Positions 1-9,375 of a stretch of 64,000 nt of DNA are shown one piece after another (the stretch's first letter is position 1; each line of letters begins with the position of its first letter). The notes beneath the pieces are model-generated. The model was not told where the DNA came from. It ran no database searches and worked only from the letters and a program-made list of their open reading frames with translations. The stretch covers positions 186,001-250,000 of the forward strand of contig NZ_VAHN01000002.1 in NCBI RefSeq assembly GCF_005796205.1, given 5' to 3'. Position numbers and translations under genes: made by a program. Source of the stretch: Pseudarthrobacter sp. NamE2 (GTDB lineage: Bacteria > Actinomycetota > Actinomycetes > Actinomycetales > Micrococcaceae).

Positions 1-461
1 TCCGGGCAGCCTGGAACCGGCGGAACCGCACCGCCGAGGAAGCCGGGGTGCACGTGGCCCGGATCGAACACCTGCTCAACAGGTACGGATCCCTGACGCC
101 CGAGGTGCTCGCGATCATCGAGGAGAATCCGGCACTCGCCGAGCCGATCCCGGGTGCCGACGACTACCTCCAGGCCGAGGCCGTCTATGCCGCCACGCAT
201 GAAGGTGCCCGGCACGTCCATGACGTCCTGACCCGGCGGACCAGGATTTCCATCGAAGCCTGGGACCGCGGTGTGTCCGCCGTGCCCGTTGTCGCTAAAC
301 TGATGGGTGACGTCCTTGGCTGGAGTGACGCGCAGCGTGAAAACGAGGTGCGGCACTACATTGCCCGCGTGGAGGCGGAACGCCTCAGCCAGCAGCAGCC
401 GGACGACGAATCCGCAGACGCCGCCCGCCTGGGCGTGGAAGACATCGTGCCCTTGCGCTGA
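1..461 (+). CDS. glpD: Aerobic glycerol-3-phosphate dehydrogenase, C-terminal part (5' end outside window)
   Basis: An open frame enters the window at base 3 and runs to a TGA at 461. The roughly 150 residues match the C-terminal alpha-helical domain (DAO_C) of FAD-dependent GlpD, with HLLNRYG, an AVYAATHEGA-like stretch and DVLTRRTRISIE. The enzyme oxidises sn-glycerol 3-phosphate to dihydroxyacetone phosphate at the membrane and passes electrons to quinone. The FAD-binding N-terminal part lies upstream of base 1. A possible GTG at 48 is internal to the domain and is not the true start. A PTS EIIA gene follows 39 bases later on the same strand. Confidence 0.85.
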   Translation, partial: RAAWNRRNRTAEEAGVHVARIEHLLNRYGSLTPEVLAIIEENPALAEPIPGADDYLQAEAVYAATHEGARHVHDVLTRRTRISIEAWDRGVSAVPVVAKLMGDVLGWSDAQRENEVRHYIARVEAERLSQQQPDDESADAARLGVEDIVPLR

Positions 462-500
462 GGGAAAGATGGCCCGTAGCGCTGACTGAAGGGATACGAC

Positions 501-989
501 TTGGCGGAACCGCTCGACCCCTATGATGCCGATCTCACCACCCCCGAGATGGTGATCCTGGAACTGGAAGCAACGGACAAGGCCGATGCCGCCACCCAGC
601 TGGCGGAACGCCTGTATGCCGCCGGGCGCGTTTCAGACCTTGAGGGATTCCTGAAGCACGTCAACGCCCGGGAACACCAGCTGGCCACCGGGCTTCCCGG
701 TGGAATCGGGTTGCCGCACGCGCGCAGCGAGTTCGTGTCCCGCACCTCCATTGCCGTGGGCATCGCCAAGTACGGCCACGCCCTGGACTTCGGCGCTGCC
801 GACGGGCCAGCGACGGTGGTCCTGCTGATAGCCACCCCGGCCAGTTCGTTCTCCGACCATCTTGAAGTCCTGGCCACCCTGGCCCGCTCGCTGTCCAAGG
901 AGTCGTTCCGCGAATCGCTGCGCCGCGCCTACGACGCCGAGGTGATCTCCGAACTGATCAACTCCAGCCTGGTGTTCTTCGATCACTGA
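501..989 (+). CDS. PTS fructose/mannitol-type EIIA protein (stand-alone)
   Basis: 162 residues spanning one PTS_EIIA type-2 domain. The phospho-acceptor histidine is His73 in GIGLPHARSE. The domain normally accepts phosphate from HPr and gives it to an EIIB. The TTG start at 501 is preceded by GAAGGGA at about 6 bases. No EIIB, EIIC, HPr or EI gene lies in the window, so this is a lone EIIA here; it may serve a transporter elsewhere or act in regulation. It sits directly behind glpD on the same strand, which suggests a link to carbon supply but does not prove it. Confidence 0.85.
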   Translation: MAEPLDPYDADLTTPEMVILELEATDKADAATQLAERLYAAGRVSDLEGFLKHVNAREHQLATGLPGGIGLPHARSEFVSRTSIAVGIAKYGHALDFGAADGPATVVLLIATPASSFSDHLEVLATLARSLSKESFRESLRRAYDAEVISELINSSLVFFDH

Positions 990-1056
990 GCCGGTTCGTG
1001 GCGATGCCGGACACGTGCCGGGCGCCGGCGTTTAGTTGTTCTACAAAGGTACGAAG

Positions 1057-1062
1057 TACGGT
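1057..1062 (+). promoter_or_regulatory. -10 box for the SURF1 gene (leaderless)
   Basis: TACGGT lies 6 bases before the GTG at 1069, and no Shine-Dalgarno sequence is present. This fits transcription starting at the start codon. Confidence 0.5.
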
Positions 1063-1068
1063 TAAGAC

Positions 1069-1929
1069 GTGTGGAAAACAGCCTTAAAGCCCCGATGGAT
1101 CGCAGGCTTCATCTTTGCGATTGCCGTCTCCGGGGTCTTCGTGCTGCTCAGCCAGTGGCAGTTCGGGCGGTCCACGCAGCCTGAGCAGCCGGTCAACCCC
1201 GCCACCGAGCAGGTCCAGCCGCTCACAGAGACCCTCCAGCCGGGCGAGTTCTTCCACGGTACCGACGCCGACCAGATGGTCCGTGCCACCGGAACCTACG
1301 ACGCGGGCAAGCAGGTCCTCGTCCCGGGCCGGCTCCACAACGGGAAAACAGGCTACTGGGTGGTCACGGCGTTCGCCGTCGAGGGCGCCCCCACCCTCGC
1401 CGGGGCAGCCGCCTCACCACAGACATGGATCCCCGTTGCCCGCGGCTGGGTGGCGGAACCCGGAGACGCGGCAGCACCGCTGTCGGGCCCAATCGAACTG
1501 ACCGGCCGGCTGCTGCCGTCCGAGGCGCCGCTTCCCAACACTGCTGCGAAGCCCGGCGAAGCCACAGCAGTCTCCGTGGCTGAACTCATCAACTACTGGG
1601 AAGTCAGCAGCTACCCGGGCTTTGTCGCGGCCACCACCGAACTGGCCGGGGGAGTGGACGTCAGCCCCGCAGCGGTTCCCGGTGAACTGCTTCCGCTCAG
1701 GATCGGCCCGCAGCCGCCCGCGCAACAGATCAACTGGCTTAACCTCTTCTACTCCCTGGAGTGGGTGGTCTTCGCAGGCTTTGCCCTCTTCATATGGTGG
1801 CGGCTGGTCAAGGACGACTACCATCGCGACCTCGAGGACAGCCTCGACGAAGACGACGCTCCGGCTCCCGCCGGACTGGAACCGAAGCCCCAGCACCCTG
1901 AACAGACCCAGCAAAAGGTACAGCCATGA
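1069..1929 (+). CDS. SURF1 family membrane protein
   Basis: 286 residues with the SURF1 layout: an N-terminal membrane helix (about residues 9-28, followed by QWQFGRS), a large external domain, and a second helix near residues 228-248 (EWVVFAGFALFIWW) followed by a charged, Pro-rich tail. SURF1 proteins assist assembly of haem-copper cytochrome c oxidase. The GTG start at 1069 is supported by the leaderless promoter just upstream. Its stop overlaps the next start (ATGA at 1926), so it is translationally coupled to the DUF3817 gene. Confidence 0.85.
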   Translation: MWKTALKPRWIAGFIFAIAVSGVFVLLSQWQFGRSTQPEQPVNPATEQVQPLTETLQPGEFFHGTDADQMVRATGTYDAGKQVLVPGRLHNGKTGYWVVTAFAVEGAPTLAGAAASPQTWIPVARGWVAEPGDAAAPLSGPIELTGRLLPSEAPLPNTAAKPGEATAVSVAELINYWEVSSYPGFVAATTELAGGVDVSPAAVPGELLPLRIGPQPPAQQINWLNLFYSLEWVVFAGFALFIWWRLVKDDYHRDLEDSLDEDDAPAPAGLEPKPQHPEQTQQKVQP

Positions 1930-2426
1930 TTGATCCGAAACCTGCCACCCCCGCCGCAGCCGGCAAGACCTCCGGCAAGAAGCGGCGCTTCGGAGGCACC
2001 GAGGCGCAGATCCGGTCGGCCCTGAAGTTCTACAAGGTGCTGGCGTACCTTACCGGTGCCATGCTGCTGCTGCTCTGTGCCGAACTGGTGGCGCGGTACG
2101 GCTTCGGGCAGTACCTGTTCGCCGGCGGCACCGACGCGCTTACCGGCCAGCCGTTCGGCTTCGGCTTCGCAGGCGCCGAACCGCCGGGTGTTCTGAACGG
2201 CGTCAACCTGTCCGTCACGGTCCTGATCGTGCACGGCTGGATGTACGTGGTGTACCTGATGTCCAACTTCCGACTGTGGGCGCTGATGCGCTGGCCCTTC
2301 CTCAAGCTGATCCTCCTGGCCCTGGGCGGCGTGGTCCCGTTCCTGTCCTTCATCGTCGAGAAAAAGGTCCACGCCGAGGTGGAGGCCGAACTCGCAGCCA
2401 ACCCGCAGGCGCCGCAGCGGTACTGA
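1926..2426 (+). CDS. DUF3817 family integral membrane protein
   Basis: 166 residues. After a basic, Ala/Pro/Lys-rich N-terminus there are several hydrophobic helices (about residues 37-57, 95-115 and 125-145) in the DUF3817 pattern, with a conserved HGWMYVVYL-type segment. Function is not known; members occur next to SURF1 and guaA in Micrococcaceae. It overlaps the SURF1 gene by 4 bases, which suggests joint expression and perhaps a shared role in the respiratory membrane. The C-terminus ends in a short charged tail. Confidence 0.8.
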   Translation: MIDPKPATPAAAGKTSGKKRRFGGTEAQIRSALKFYKVLAYLTGAMLLLLCAELVARYGFGQYLFAGGTDALTGQPFGFGFAGAEPPGVLNGVNLSVTVLIVHGWMYVVYLMSNFRLWALMRWPFLKLILLALGGVVPFLSFIVEKKVHAEVEAELAANPQAPQRY

Positions 2427-2529
2427 ACCGGCAGGGCCGGTTCCCGGCACCGGGACCGGCCGCCCGCCGTCGAACGTCTGCTGCGTCACAGCGCCGCTTC
2501 TCAAGGTGCGCCGGTACAACGGCGCCCAG

Positions 2530-2535
2530 TAGGCT
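2530..2535 (+). promoter_or_regulatory. -10 box for guaA (leaderless)
   Basis: TAGGCT is followed by 6 bases and the GTG at 2542, with no Shine-Dalgarno sequence in between. Confidence 0.5.
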
Positions 2536-2541
2536 ATTACG

Positions 2542-4131
2542 GTGACTACTCCCACTGCATCCCAGACTTCCCAGAAGCCGGTGCTGGTAGTTGACTATGG
2601 TGCCCAGTACGCGCAGCTGATTGCACGCCGCGTCCGGGAAGCGAATGTGTATTCGGAAGTGGTTCCGCATACCTACTCCACCGAGCAGCTCCTCGCCAAG
2701 AACCCCGCCGCCATCATTTTGTCCGGCGGCCCCTCCAGCGTCTACGCCGACGGCGCCCCGAGCGTCGGTGCGGACCTGTTCGAGGCCGGGGTTCCCGTCT
2801 TCGGCATCTGCTACGGCTTCCAGGCCATGGCCAACGCGCTGGGCGGCAAGGTGGACAAGACCGGGCTGCGGGAGTACGGCTCCACGGAAACCACCATTTT
2901 GGGTGAAGGACGTTCCGTCCTGGAGGGCATGCCCCAGCACCAGAAAACCTGGATGAGCCACGGCGACTCCGTCCACGAGGCGCCCGAAGGCTTTGAAGTC
3001 CTGGCCACGACGGCGGGCGCCGAGGTGGCTGCCTTCGCCAACGAGGACAAGGGCCTCTTCGGTGTGCAGTGGCACCCCGAGGTCAAGCACTCGGCCTACG
3101 GCCAGCAGGTGTTGGAGAACTTCCTTTTCAAGGGCGCGAAGCTCGAGCCCAACTGGACCACCGGCAACATCGTCGAGGAGCAGGTGGAGCGCATCCGCCG
3201 GCAGGTGGGCGATGCCCGGGTTATCTGCGGCCTTTCCGGCGGCGTCGATTCCGCTGTGGCGGCCGCCCTGGTCCAGCGTGCCGTGGGCGACCAGCTCACG
3301 TGTGTGTTCGTGGACCACGGCCTGCTCCGCGAAGGTGAAGCCGAACAGGTGGAACGCGACTTCGTCGCCGCCACCGGCGTGAACCTCTACGTTGCAAACG
3401 AGCAGGAACGCTTCCTGTCCGCACTGGCCGGCGTCAGCGATCCCGAGACCAAGCGCAAGATCATCGGCCGCGAGTTCATCCGGGCCTTCGAAGAGGCCGA
3501 ACGCGCCATCATCGCCGAAGCCGCAGCACACGGCGAGAAGATCAAGTTCCTGGTCCAGGGCACGCTGTACCCGGACGTCGTCGAATCCGGCGGCGGCGAG
3601 GGCGCCGCGAACATCAAGAGCCACCACAACGTGGGCGGCCTGCCCGAGGACCTGCAGTTCGAACTCGTCGAGCCGCTGCGGGCCCTGTTCAAGGATGAGG
3701 TCCGTGCTGTCGGTGCCCAGCTGGGACTGCCGCAGGAGATCGTGGGGCGCCAGCCGTTCCCCGGCCCCGGCCTGGGCATCCGGATCGTTGGCGAGGTCAC
3801 CAAGGAGCGGCTGGACCTGCTGCGCAAGGCGGACGCTATTGCCCGCGCCGAACTGACCGCCGCCGGCTTGGACCATGAGGTGTGGCAGATGCCTGTGGTC
3901 CTGCTGGCCGACGTGCGCAGCGTGGGTGTCATGGGCGACGGCCGTACCTACGGCCACCCCATCGTGCTCCGTCCGGTCTCCTCCGAGGACGCCATGACGG
4001 CCGACTGGTCGCGCCTGCCGTACGAGCTCCTGGCCAGGATTTCCAGCCGGATCACCAACGAGGTGGAGGGCGTCAACCGCGTGGTGCTTGATGTCACCAG
4101 CAAGCCGCCGGGAACCATCGAGTGGGAATAG
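2542..4131 (+). CDS. guaA: GMP synthase (glutamine-hydrolysing)
   Basis: 529 residues, the usual length. It converts XMP, ATP and glutamine to GMP. The N-terminal class I glutamine amidotransferase has its nucleophile at Cys90 (GICYGFQ) and the His-Glu pair in WHPEVKHS. The ATP pyrophosphatase domain carries the PP-loop [10 protein letters not shown] near residue 235, and the C-terminal dimerisation/XMP-binding domain ends in the typical KPPGTIEWE. The GTG start at 2542 sits 6 bases after a -10 box. A strong hairpin terminator follows the stop. Confidence 0.97.
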   Translation: MTTPTASQTSQKPVLVVDYGAQYAQLIARRVREANVYSEVVPHTYSTEQLLAKNPAAIILSGGPSSVYADGAPSVGADLFEAGVPVFGICYGFQAMANALGGKVDKTGLREYGSTETTILGEGRSVLEGMPQHQKTWMSHGDSVHEAPEGFEVLATTAGAEVAAFANEDKGLFGVQWHPEVKHSAYGQQVLENFLFKGAKLEPNWTTGNIVEEQVERIRRQVGDARVICGLSGGVDSAVAAALVQRAVGDQLTCVFVDHGLLREGEAEQVERDFVAATGVNLYVANEQERFLSALAGVSDPETKRKIIGREFIRAFEEAERAIIAEAAAHGEKIKFLVQGTLYPDVVESGGGEGAANIKSHHNVGGLPEDLQFELVEPLRALFKDEVRAVGAQLGLPQEIVGRQPFPGPGLGIRIVGEVTKERLDLLRKADAIARAELTAAGLDHEVWQMPVVLLADVRSVGVMGDGRTYGHPIVLRPVSSEDAMTADWSRLPYELLARISSRITNEVEGVNRVVLDVTSKPPGTIEWE

Positions 4132-4137
4132 CAGATT

Positions 4138-4172
4138 GAATGGCCGGTCTCCGCCGCGGAGGCCGGCCATTC
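4138..4172 (+). terminator. Rho-independent-like terminator after guaA
   Basis: A 15-bp stem with one G-U pair, 5' arm 4138-4152 (GAATGGCCGGTCTCC), loop GCCGC and 3' arm 4158-4172, begins 7 bases after the guaA stop. The T tract after it is poor, as is common in high-GC Actinobacteria. Confidence 0.7.
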
Positions 4173-4245
4173 CTGTTCCCTGAGGAAATTCCCCTAATTT
4201 GGGTGCTCCAGTGTTGCGGTCTCTCGAGTCCGGCGGGGAAGCGGC

Positions 4246-4251
4246 TACGCT
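4246..4251 (+). promoter_or_regulatory. Candidate -10 box for the helicase-like gene
   Basis: TACGCT lies 7 bases before an in-frame ATG at 4259. It could give either a leaderless start at 4259 or a leader of about 50 bases ahead of the GTG at 4310. Confidence 0.35.
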
Positions 4252-4309
4252 CGAACCTATGCCGGTATGGTCCAGGGCGTCACGTGACAGCGCAGAAAAG
4301 AAGGCAGTA

Positions 4310-7300
4310 GTGTCAGTTGGTCAAGGCCACCCGGAAGGCTCGGAAGAGCTTCGCAAATGGCTGTCCGGGCTCAAACCCGTCACCGGGGCGGACACAATGC
4401 TGCGTTTCACCAAGACCCCGGAAGGGTCCATCGACCTGACGCACGCCCACCCGTCCGGCTTGGCCCAGCTCATGGCCGGCCGTAAGACGCGCCTGTCCAC
4501 ACTGATCCGCGACCGGCAGCAGTACATCGTGGCGGCGCGGGCCTCGCGCAACATCCGGTCCAAGATCTTCGAGCTCGCCAACGACCGCGGCATCGATGCC
4601 GGCTACCTTTCGGCGGGCACCGTGGTGTGGACGTCCGGCGTCGGGGGCAAACCCCAACGGGTTTCTGCGCCCGTAATGCTCTCCGCCATCTCCCTCACCG
4701 TCCGCCCCGGCGAAGACGACTACGAACTGCAGCTCACCGAGCAGGCCCAGATCAATCCGGCGCTGGTGCGGCACCTGAAGAACATCCACGGCATCGTGTT
4801 CGACGTCAACGCGGTCACCCGCCTCGCCTACAGCACCGCCCGCTTCGATCCGCAGCCCGTGCTGGACCGCCTCGGCACGCTCATCCGCCCCATCCACGGC
4901 GCGGAGACCCAGCACAACCTGCTCGTTTCCACGTTCGCGGACCTGTCCGGCAATCTGGACGATCCCTGGATCAACGACTCCCACCCCATCGTGTCCGCCC
5001 TGGCCACGGCGGCCGGGGGAGAAGTAGTGGACGTGGAGGAACCTGACCCGTCCCGTTTTCCGCCGCTGGACAGCCGGCATCCCAAGGACGAGCTGCTCCT
5101 GCTTGACGCAGACACGGACCAGCAGTACGTCATCGACGCCGCCCGCGCCGGGGACTCCCTGGTGGTCAGCAGCCCGCCGGGCACCGGCCAGACACAGACT
5201 GCCATCAACACCATCGGTGCCCTGGTGGATGCCGGCAAGACCGTCCTGGTGGTGGGGGACCGCCGCGCCAGCCTCAACGAGGTGTCCGGTCAGCTGGAGT
5301 CGCTGGGCCTCGAATCCATCCTGTTCCAGCTGTCCGGGAACGTGACCGCGCAGCAGCTGAAGGGCCAGCTGGTCCGCGCCATCGTCCGGAACGAAAAGTC
5401 GCTGGAACCGCAGCTGGAAAACCTGCACAACACACTGACCGGGCACCGGCACGCGCTGATGGACCATGTGGCGTCTCTGCACAACGTGCGCCAGCGCTGG
5501 GGCTGCTCGCCGTACCAGGCCATGCAGTCGTTGGCCGAGCTCACCTCGATCGATCCCGCCCCGGCCACCACCGTGCGGCTCAAGCGGAGCGTGCTGGACA
5601 GCATCCGGGACCGGGACGAGCTGGCCGAAAGGCTACGCCGGGCGGCGGAGCTCGGCAGCTTCAGCAAGGCGGCCACCACCAGTCCCTGGCACGGCGCACG
5701 GCTCCTTACCCGCAAGGAAACCGAGGAAGCGCAGGACCTGGTCCGCTCCGTGGAGAAGGGCCTTCCGGTGCTGCGTGACCGGATGAAGGCCGTGGCCGAG
5801 CACGCGGAAATCCGGCTGGGCGCATCCTTCGCGGAGTGGGGCGAGCAGCTGGAACTCCTGGTGGCTGTCCGCGGCAGCCTCGATAAGTTCACGCCTGACA
5901 TCTTCGACCGTCCGGTAACGGACCTCATCTCCGCCACCGCTCCCTCCGCGTGGCGGCGGGAACGCGGGATCGAAATGACCGCGATGCAGCGTTCCCGGCT
6001 GCGCAGGGTGGCCAAAGAGTACGTGCGGCCCGGCGTGCACATCGCCGACCTGCACAGCTCGCTGGTCCTGGTGCAGGAACAGCGCGCCCTCTGGGCAGGG
6101 TACGCCACCACGCAGCGGCATCCGGCCGTTCCCTCCGGACTTGCCGAGATGAATGCGGTGTACCGGGAGCTGGAGCGCGAGCTGGCCCGGCTGGGCGAGG
6201 CCCTGAAGCACACGGAAGCGGGCGGTTCGCTGGCCACGGTGCGCTATGAAGAGCTCATGGAACGCCTCGAGCGGCTGGCGGGGGACGCGGACACACTCAA
6301 GACCCTGCCGGAGCGCACGCTCCTGATGGAGAACATGCGGGAGCACGGGCTCGGGGAGCTCCTGGCCGACCTGGCAGAACGCGAGGTGCCGGCGGGGTCC
6401 GTGGCGGCCGAGCTTGAACTTGCCTGGTGGCAGTCGGCGCTGGAAGCGATGATCAGCGGTGACGACTACCTGGCGATGTCAGACGGCGACGCCCTCCGCC
6501 AGCTGGAAGCCGAGTACCGGCTGGCCGACAACGCGCACATTGCGAGCGGGGCTGCGAGGCTCCGCTGGGACCTCGCGGAGCGCTGGCGGACCGCCATTGA
6601 GGAGCAGCCCCGCCAGGCGGACCTCCTCCGCAGCCTGCTCAAGGACGGCCGTGTGTCCCTGCCGGCACTGACGGCGCAGGCGCCCGACCTGCTCGGCACG
6701 TTGGTCCCGGTATGGTCCGTGAGCCCCTACTTGATGACCGGGCTGCTGCCGGCGGGACAGCACTTCGACGCAGTTGTCATTTTGGACGCCGAGGCAACGT
6801 CGCTGCAGGCGGTGCTGCCGTCGATTGCCCGCGGCCGGCAGGTGATCGCCTTCGGCGACGCACGTATCGCAAGCCCACGCACCTTCACGGTCGGCGTGGA
6901 GCGCCTGGCCCCGGGCGAGTCAGCCCACCAGAGGGTGGAGAGCACCTTTACCGCGCTGTCCGCCGTGCTGCCGGTCTGGCGCCTGAACTTCGTCTACCGG
7001 GCGGTGGACGAGGACCTGATCCTGCAGCTGAGCAAGAACTTCTACGACGGCGGCCTGCGCAGATTGCCGGAAGGCCAGTCGGCCACGGGGTTGGACAGGT
7101 CCCTGCTGGTTGAGTACCTCCCCGACGGAACCGGTCTGCCCAGCGCGGACCACGAAGGTGTGGAATCCGTGGTGGCAGAGGTTAACAGGGTGGTGGAGCT
7201 CGTGTTCGAGCACGCCCGCCTGCGGCCGCGGACCTCACTGGCAGTGGTGACCGCAAGCCTCCGTCACGCAGCCCGCATCGGCGAATCGATCCGGCTGCAG

Positions 7301-8482
7301 CTGCCCAACCACCCGGGCCTGGCCAGCTTCTTCGGCGCCGGCCCGGAGTCCTTCCGGGTGGTGGACCTTGAGCGCGCCCAGGGCCTGGTGCGCGACCATG
7401 TCATTTTCTCGCCAGGCTTCGGCCGCACCCCCCACGGCCGCGCCCTGCACAGCTTCGGCCCGCTGTCCGCTGAGGGCGGCCGGGAAAAGTTTGCCCTGGC
7501 CATGACGCGTGCCCGCCGCTCGATGCACGTCCTGACCTGCTTCCGGCCGGAAGACCTGGACCACACCCGGCTGACGCATGGAGCCGTGGACCTGTACGCG
7601 CTCCTGGACCGCGAGATCACGGGCAACACGGACCTCGGCACTCCCGCGTCCCGTGCGGCCGCCAGCGAACAGGCCCTGGGCGCGGACCCGCTGGTGGCAG
7701 ACCTGGGGGACCGGCTGCGTGCACGCGGTGCGCGGGTCTGGCACCAGTATGACGGCGCCATTGACATGGTGGCCGCCGCCGATCCCCTCAGCACCATGGG
7801 GCAGGACGAGACGGACCTCCCATGGCCGGTCGCCATTGAGTCCGATGGCACCGAACGGTACCGCACCATGAGCGTGCGGGAGCGGAGCAGGCTGCGACCA
7901 CAGCTGCTGGAGCGGCTGGGCTGGCGCTACATGCCGCTGTGGACGATCGAAGTCTTCACCGACCCGTCGTCCTGCGCCGACCGGATCGCCAAGTACCTGG
8001 GCCTGGAAAAGGTTGTACTCCCGGGCCGGCCGGCAACGTCCCCCGGCTTCCTTGACGATGACGTTGACCAGGCGCTGAATGATATGGACGCCGTTGCGGA
8101 GCCCACCCAGGTTTCGAACGTCACAAACTTCCCGGGGCCGGCTGGCAGCAGGCGTGCCGGCCACGGTAATCAAGGACGCGCCGTTCACCAGGGTGTTGAG
8201 CCGGCGCGGGCCGCGAAGGACAGCAAGGAGGTGGGTCAGATGCCCAGCGAGGAAACGAACGAGGCCGTTGCTGGGGCAGCGTCCCCGGAAACCGCGGAGG
8301 AGGCGGATTCCCGGAACGGGACTGAACCCGATGCGGCTCCCGCTACCCGTGCATCGCAGCGGGCCGCTGCCGGCGGGGTCCTGCCCAAGGCAGCGTCCGA
8401 GGACGACCCCCGGGTGTGGGGTGACCGGGACGAGGACCACGACGCCTGGTTGAAGGAACAGCGGCCTCCGCACTGGGGCTGA
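4310..8482 (+). CDS. Giant superfamily-1 helicase-like protein with C-terminal Vsr-like nuclease domain; nucleotide motifs degenerate
   Basis: About 1390 residues. The order is an N-terminal DUF4011-like region, a RecA-like core, a long coiled-coil insertion (about 350-800), a second helicase half, and a REase_MTES_1575/Vsr-like domain near 1130-1245, then a disordered acidic tail. The Walker A equivalent reads GTGQT with Gln294 (codon 5189-5191) instead of Lys. Motif II reads LDAEA (826-829) instead of DEAx, and motif III GDARIAS instead of GDxxQLPP. Motif VI MTRAR (1066-) is kept. The nuclease-like part retains Asp1152 and Glu1177-x-Asp1179. GTG 4310 has AAGAAGG 5 bases upstream; ATG 4259 is the alternative. 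Role unknown; such proteins are suspected in DNA repair or defence. It stands alone after guaA. Confidence 0.75.
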   Translation: MSVGQGHPEGSEELRKWLSGLKPVTGADTMLRFTKTPEGSIDLTHAHPSGLAQLMAGRKTRLSTLIRDRQQYIVAARASRNIRSKIFELANDRGIDAGYLSAGTVVWTSGVGGKPQRVSAPVMLSAISLTVRPGEDDYELQLTEQAQINPALVRHLKNIHGIVFDVNAVTRLAYSTARFDPQPVLDRLGTLIRPIHGAETQHNLLVSTFADLSGNLDDPWINDSHPIVSALATAAGGEVVDVEEPDPSRFPPLDSRHPKDELLLLDADTDQQYVIDAARAGDSLVVSSPPGTGQTQTAINTIGALVDAGKTVLVVGDRRASLNEVSGQLESLGLESILFQLSGNVTAQQLKGQLVRAIVRNEKSLEPQLENLHNTLTGHRHALMDHVASLHNVRQRWGCSPYQAMQSLAELTSIDPAPATTVRLKRSVLDSIRDRDELAERLRRAAELGSFSKAATTSPWHGARLLTRKETEEAQDLVRSVEKGLPVLRDRMKAVAEHAEIRLGASFAEWGEQLELLVAVRGSLDKFTPDIFDRPVTDLISATAPSAWRRERGIEMTAMQRSRLRRVAKEYVRPGVHIADLHSSLVLVQEQRALWAGYATTQRHPAVPSGLAEMNAVYRELERELARLGEALKHTEAGGSLATVRYEELMERLERLAGDADTLKTLPERTLLMENMREHGLGELLADLAEREVPAGSVAAELELAWWQSALEAMISGDDYLAMSDGDALRQLEAEYRLADNAHIASGAARLRWDLAERWRTAIEEQPRQADLLRSLLKDGRVSLPALTAQAPDLLGTLVPVWSVSPYLMTGLLPAGQHFDAVVILDAEATSLQAVLPSIARGRQVIAFGDARIASPRTFTVGVERLAPGESAHQRVESTFTALSAVLPVWRLNFVYRAVDEDLILQLSKNFYDGGLRRLPEGQSATGLDRSLLVEYLPDGTGLPSADHEGVESVVAEVNRVVELVFEHARLRPRTSLAVVTASLRHAARIGESIRLQLPNHPGLASFFGAGPESFRVVDLERAQGLVRDHVIFSPGFGRTPHGRALHSFGPLSAEGGREKFALAMTRARRSMHVLTCFRPEDLDHTRLTHGAVDLYALLDREITGNTDLGTPASRAAASEQALGADPLVADLGDRLRARGARVWHQYDGAIDMVAAADPLSTMGQDETDLPWPVAIESDGTERYRTMSVRERSRLRPQLLERLGWRYMPLWTIEVFTDPSSCADRIAKYLGLEKVVLPGRPATSPGFLDDDVDQALNDMDAVAEPTQVSNVTNFPGPAGSRRAGHGNQGRAVHQGVEPARAAKDSKEVGQMPSEETNEAVAGAASPETAEEADSRNGTEPDAAPATRASQRAAAGGVLPKAASEDDPRVWGDRDEDHDAWLKEQRPPHWG

Positions 8483-8515
8483 CGGATTCCTGCGCGCCCG
8501 CGTGGCCCTGCGAGG

Positions 8516-9268
8516 CTAGGGTGCGGGTGGGGACGGCGGACCCACCAGGACGAAGAACAACTTCCCCTGGGTGGAAGCCCCGGCAAGCCGTGCCGCCTGC
8601 TCTGCCGTGGCGGCCACAACCATCAGGCCGTCCGTCTCCTGCGTTCCAAGCCACTGCCCGCCCTGGCCGCCCTTAGCGGACGTCCACAGGACCGGCACGG
8701 CGGAGGCCAGGACTTCGGACGGCTCCTGCTGGTCGAAGCCGTTGGCGGAGGTGAGCACCACATTCACGAGCTGGCCGGGAGAAACCAGCTGGACTGCGGG
8801 CGCATCGGCCATCCGCAGGGGAACGGCCGCCGAACCGGGCATGCTGCCGGTGAGTAAACCGGGACCCAGCAGCTGGGCGTCTGCCAGCAACTGGCCTTTC
8901 CGCAGCGGAGCCGCCAGCTGCCTGCCGGCCGCATCCGCGGGTTTCCGCAGGACACCCTCGGCAAGCATTCCGGGAGGAACCTGGATGGGGGCAAGGTCCG
9001 AGGATGCCAGGGCCGATCCCGCCGGCAGGTCCCGCGCCGCGGCCAAGGCGGTGACTGTATGGACAGGTGCGGGGGTGAGCTGGTGGACGCTCAGTGCGGC
9101 AGCGGCACACAGAAGCAGCGCCGCTGCGAGCCGGCGGTTCCGGCTTACCCAGGCTCCCAGTTTCGCGGCAGGACGGCGGCTGTGCGAACGGCGGACGGAG
9201 GCGGGCGGCCGCCTGTGATGGCGGAATCCGGGACTACCTTGGCGGGCACGGAGCGGATGTGCAGGCAT
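8516..9268 (-). CDS. SAF-domain (CpaB/RcpC-like) single-pass membrane protein
   Basis: 250 residues. A basic N-terminus is followed by a membrane helix near 45-63 and an SAF domain (about 70-135, with ARDLPAGSALASSDL), then a beta-rich C-terminal part. CpaB proteins help assemble Flp/Tad pili in the periplasm or cell wall, but no tad/flp genes are visible here, so the function is unproven. ATG 9268 is preceded 6 bases upstream by TAGCGT and has little Shine-Dalgarno character. It faces the helicase-like gene convergently and lies upstream of nothing else on its strand within 30 bases. Confidence 0.7.
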   Translation of the reverse strand: MPAHPLRARQGSPGFRHHRRPPASVRRSHSRRPAAKLGAWVSRNRRLAAALLLCAAAALSVHQLTPAPVHTVTALAAARDLPAGSALASSDLAPIQVPPGMLAEGVLRKPADAAGRQLAAPLRKGQLLADAQLLGPGLLTGSMPGSAAVPLRMADAPAVQLVSPGQLVNVVLTSANGFDQQEPSEVLASAVPVLWTSAKGGQGGQWLGTQETDGLMVVAATAEQAARLAGASTQGKLFFVLVGPPSPPAP

Positions 9269-9274
9269 GCTCCC

Positions 9275-9280
9275 ACGCTA
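9275..9280 (-). promoter_or_regulatory. -10 box for the SAF-domain gene (leaderless)
   Basis: On the minus strand TAGCGT is followed by 6 bases and the ATG at 9268. Confidence 0.45.
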
Positions 9281-9375
9281 GGTGCGCGGGATATGGAAAC
9301 GACAGCGGCCCCGCGCCTATGTGGACAATGTCCGGGAAAAGGCGGGGCCGCCGTCGGAACGGCGAAAGCCGGATG

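Noticed and set aside
2427..2541. Purine riboswitch before guaA
   Set aside because: The promoter abuts the start codon, leaving no leader, and no aptamer-like fold is seen.
2350..4170. 606-codon open frame antisense to guaA
   Set aside because: Long antisense frames are expected in high-GC genes. The translation has no family pattern and guaA on the other strand is certain.
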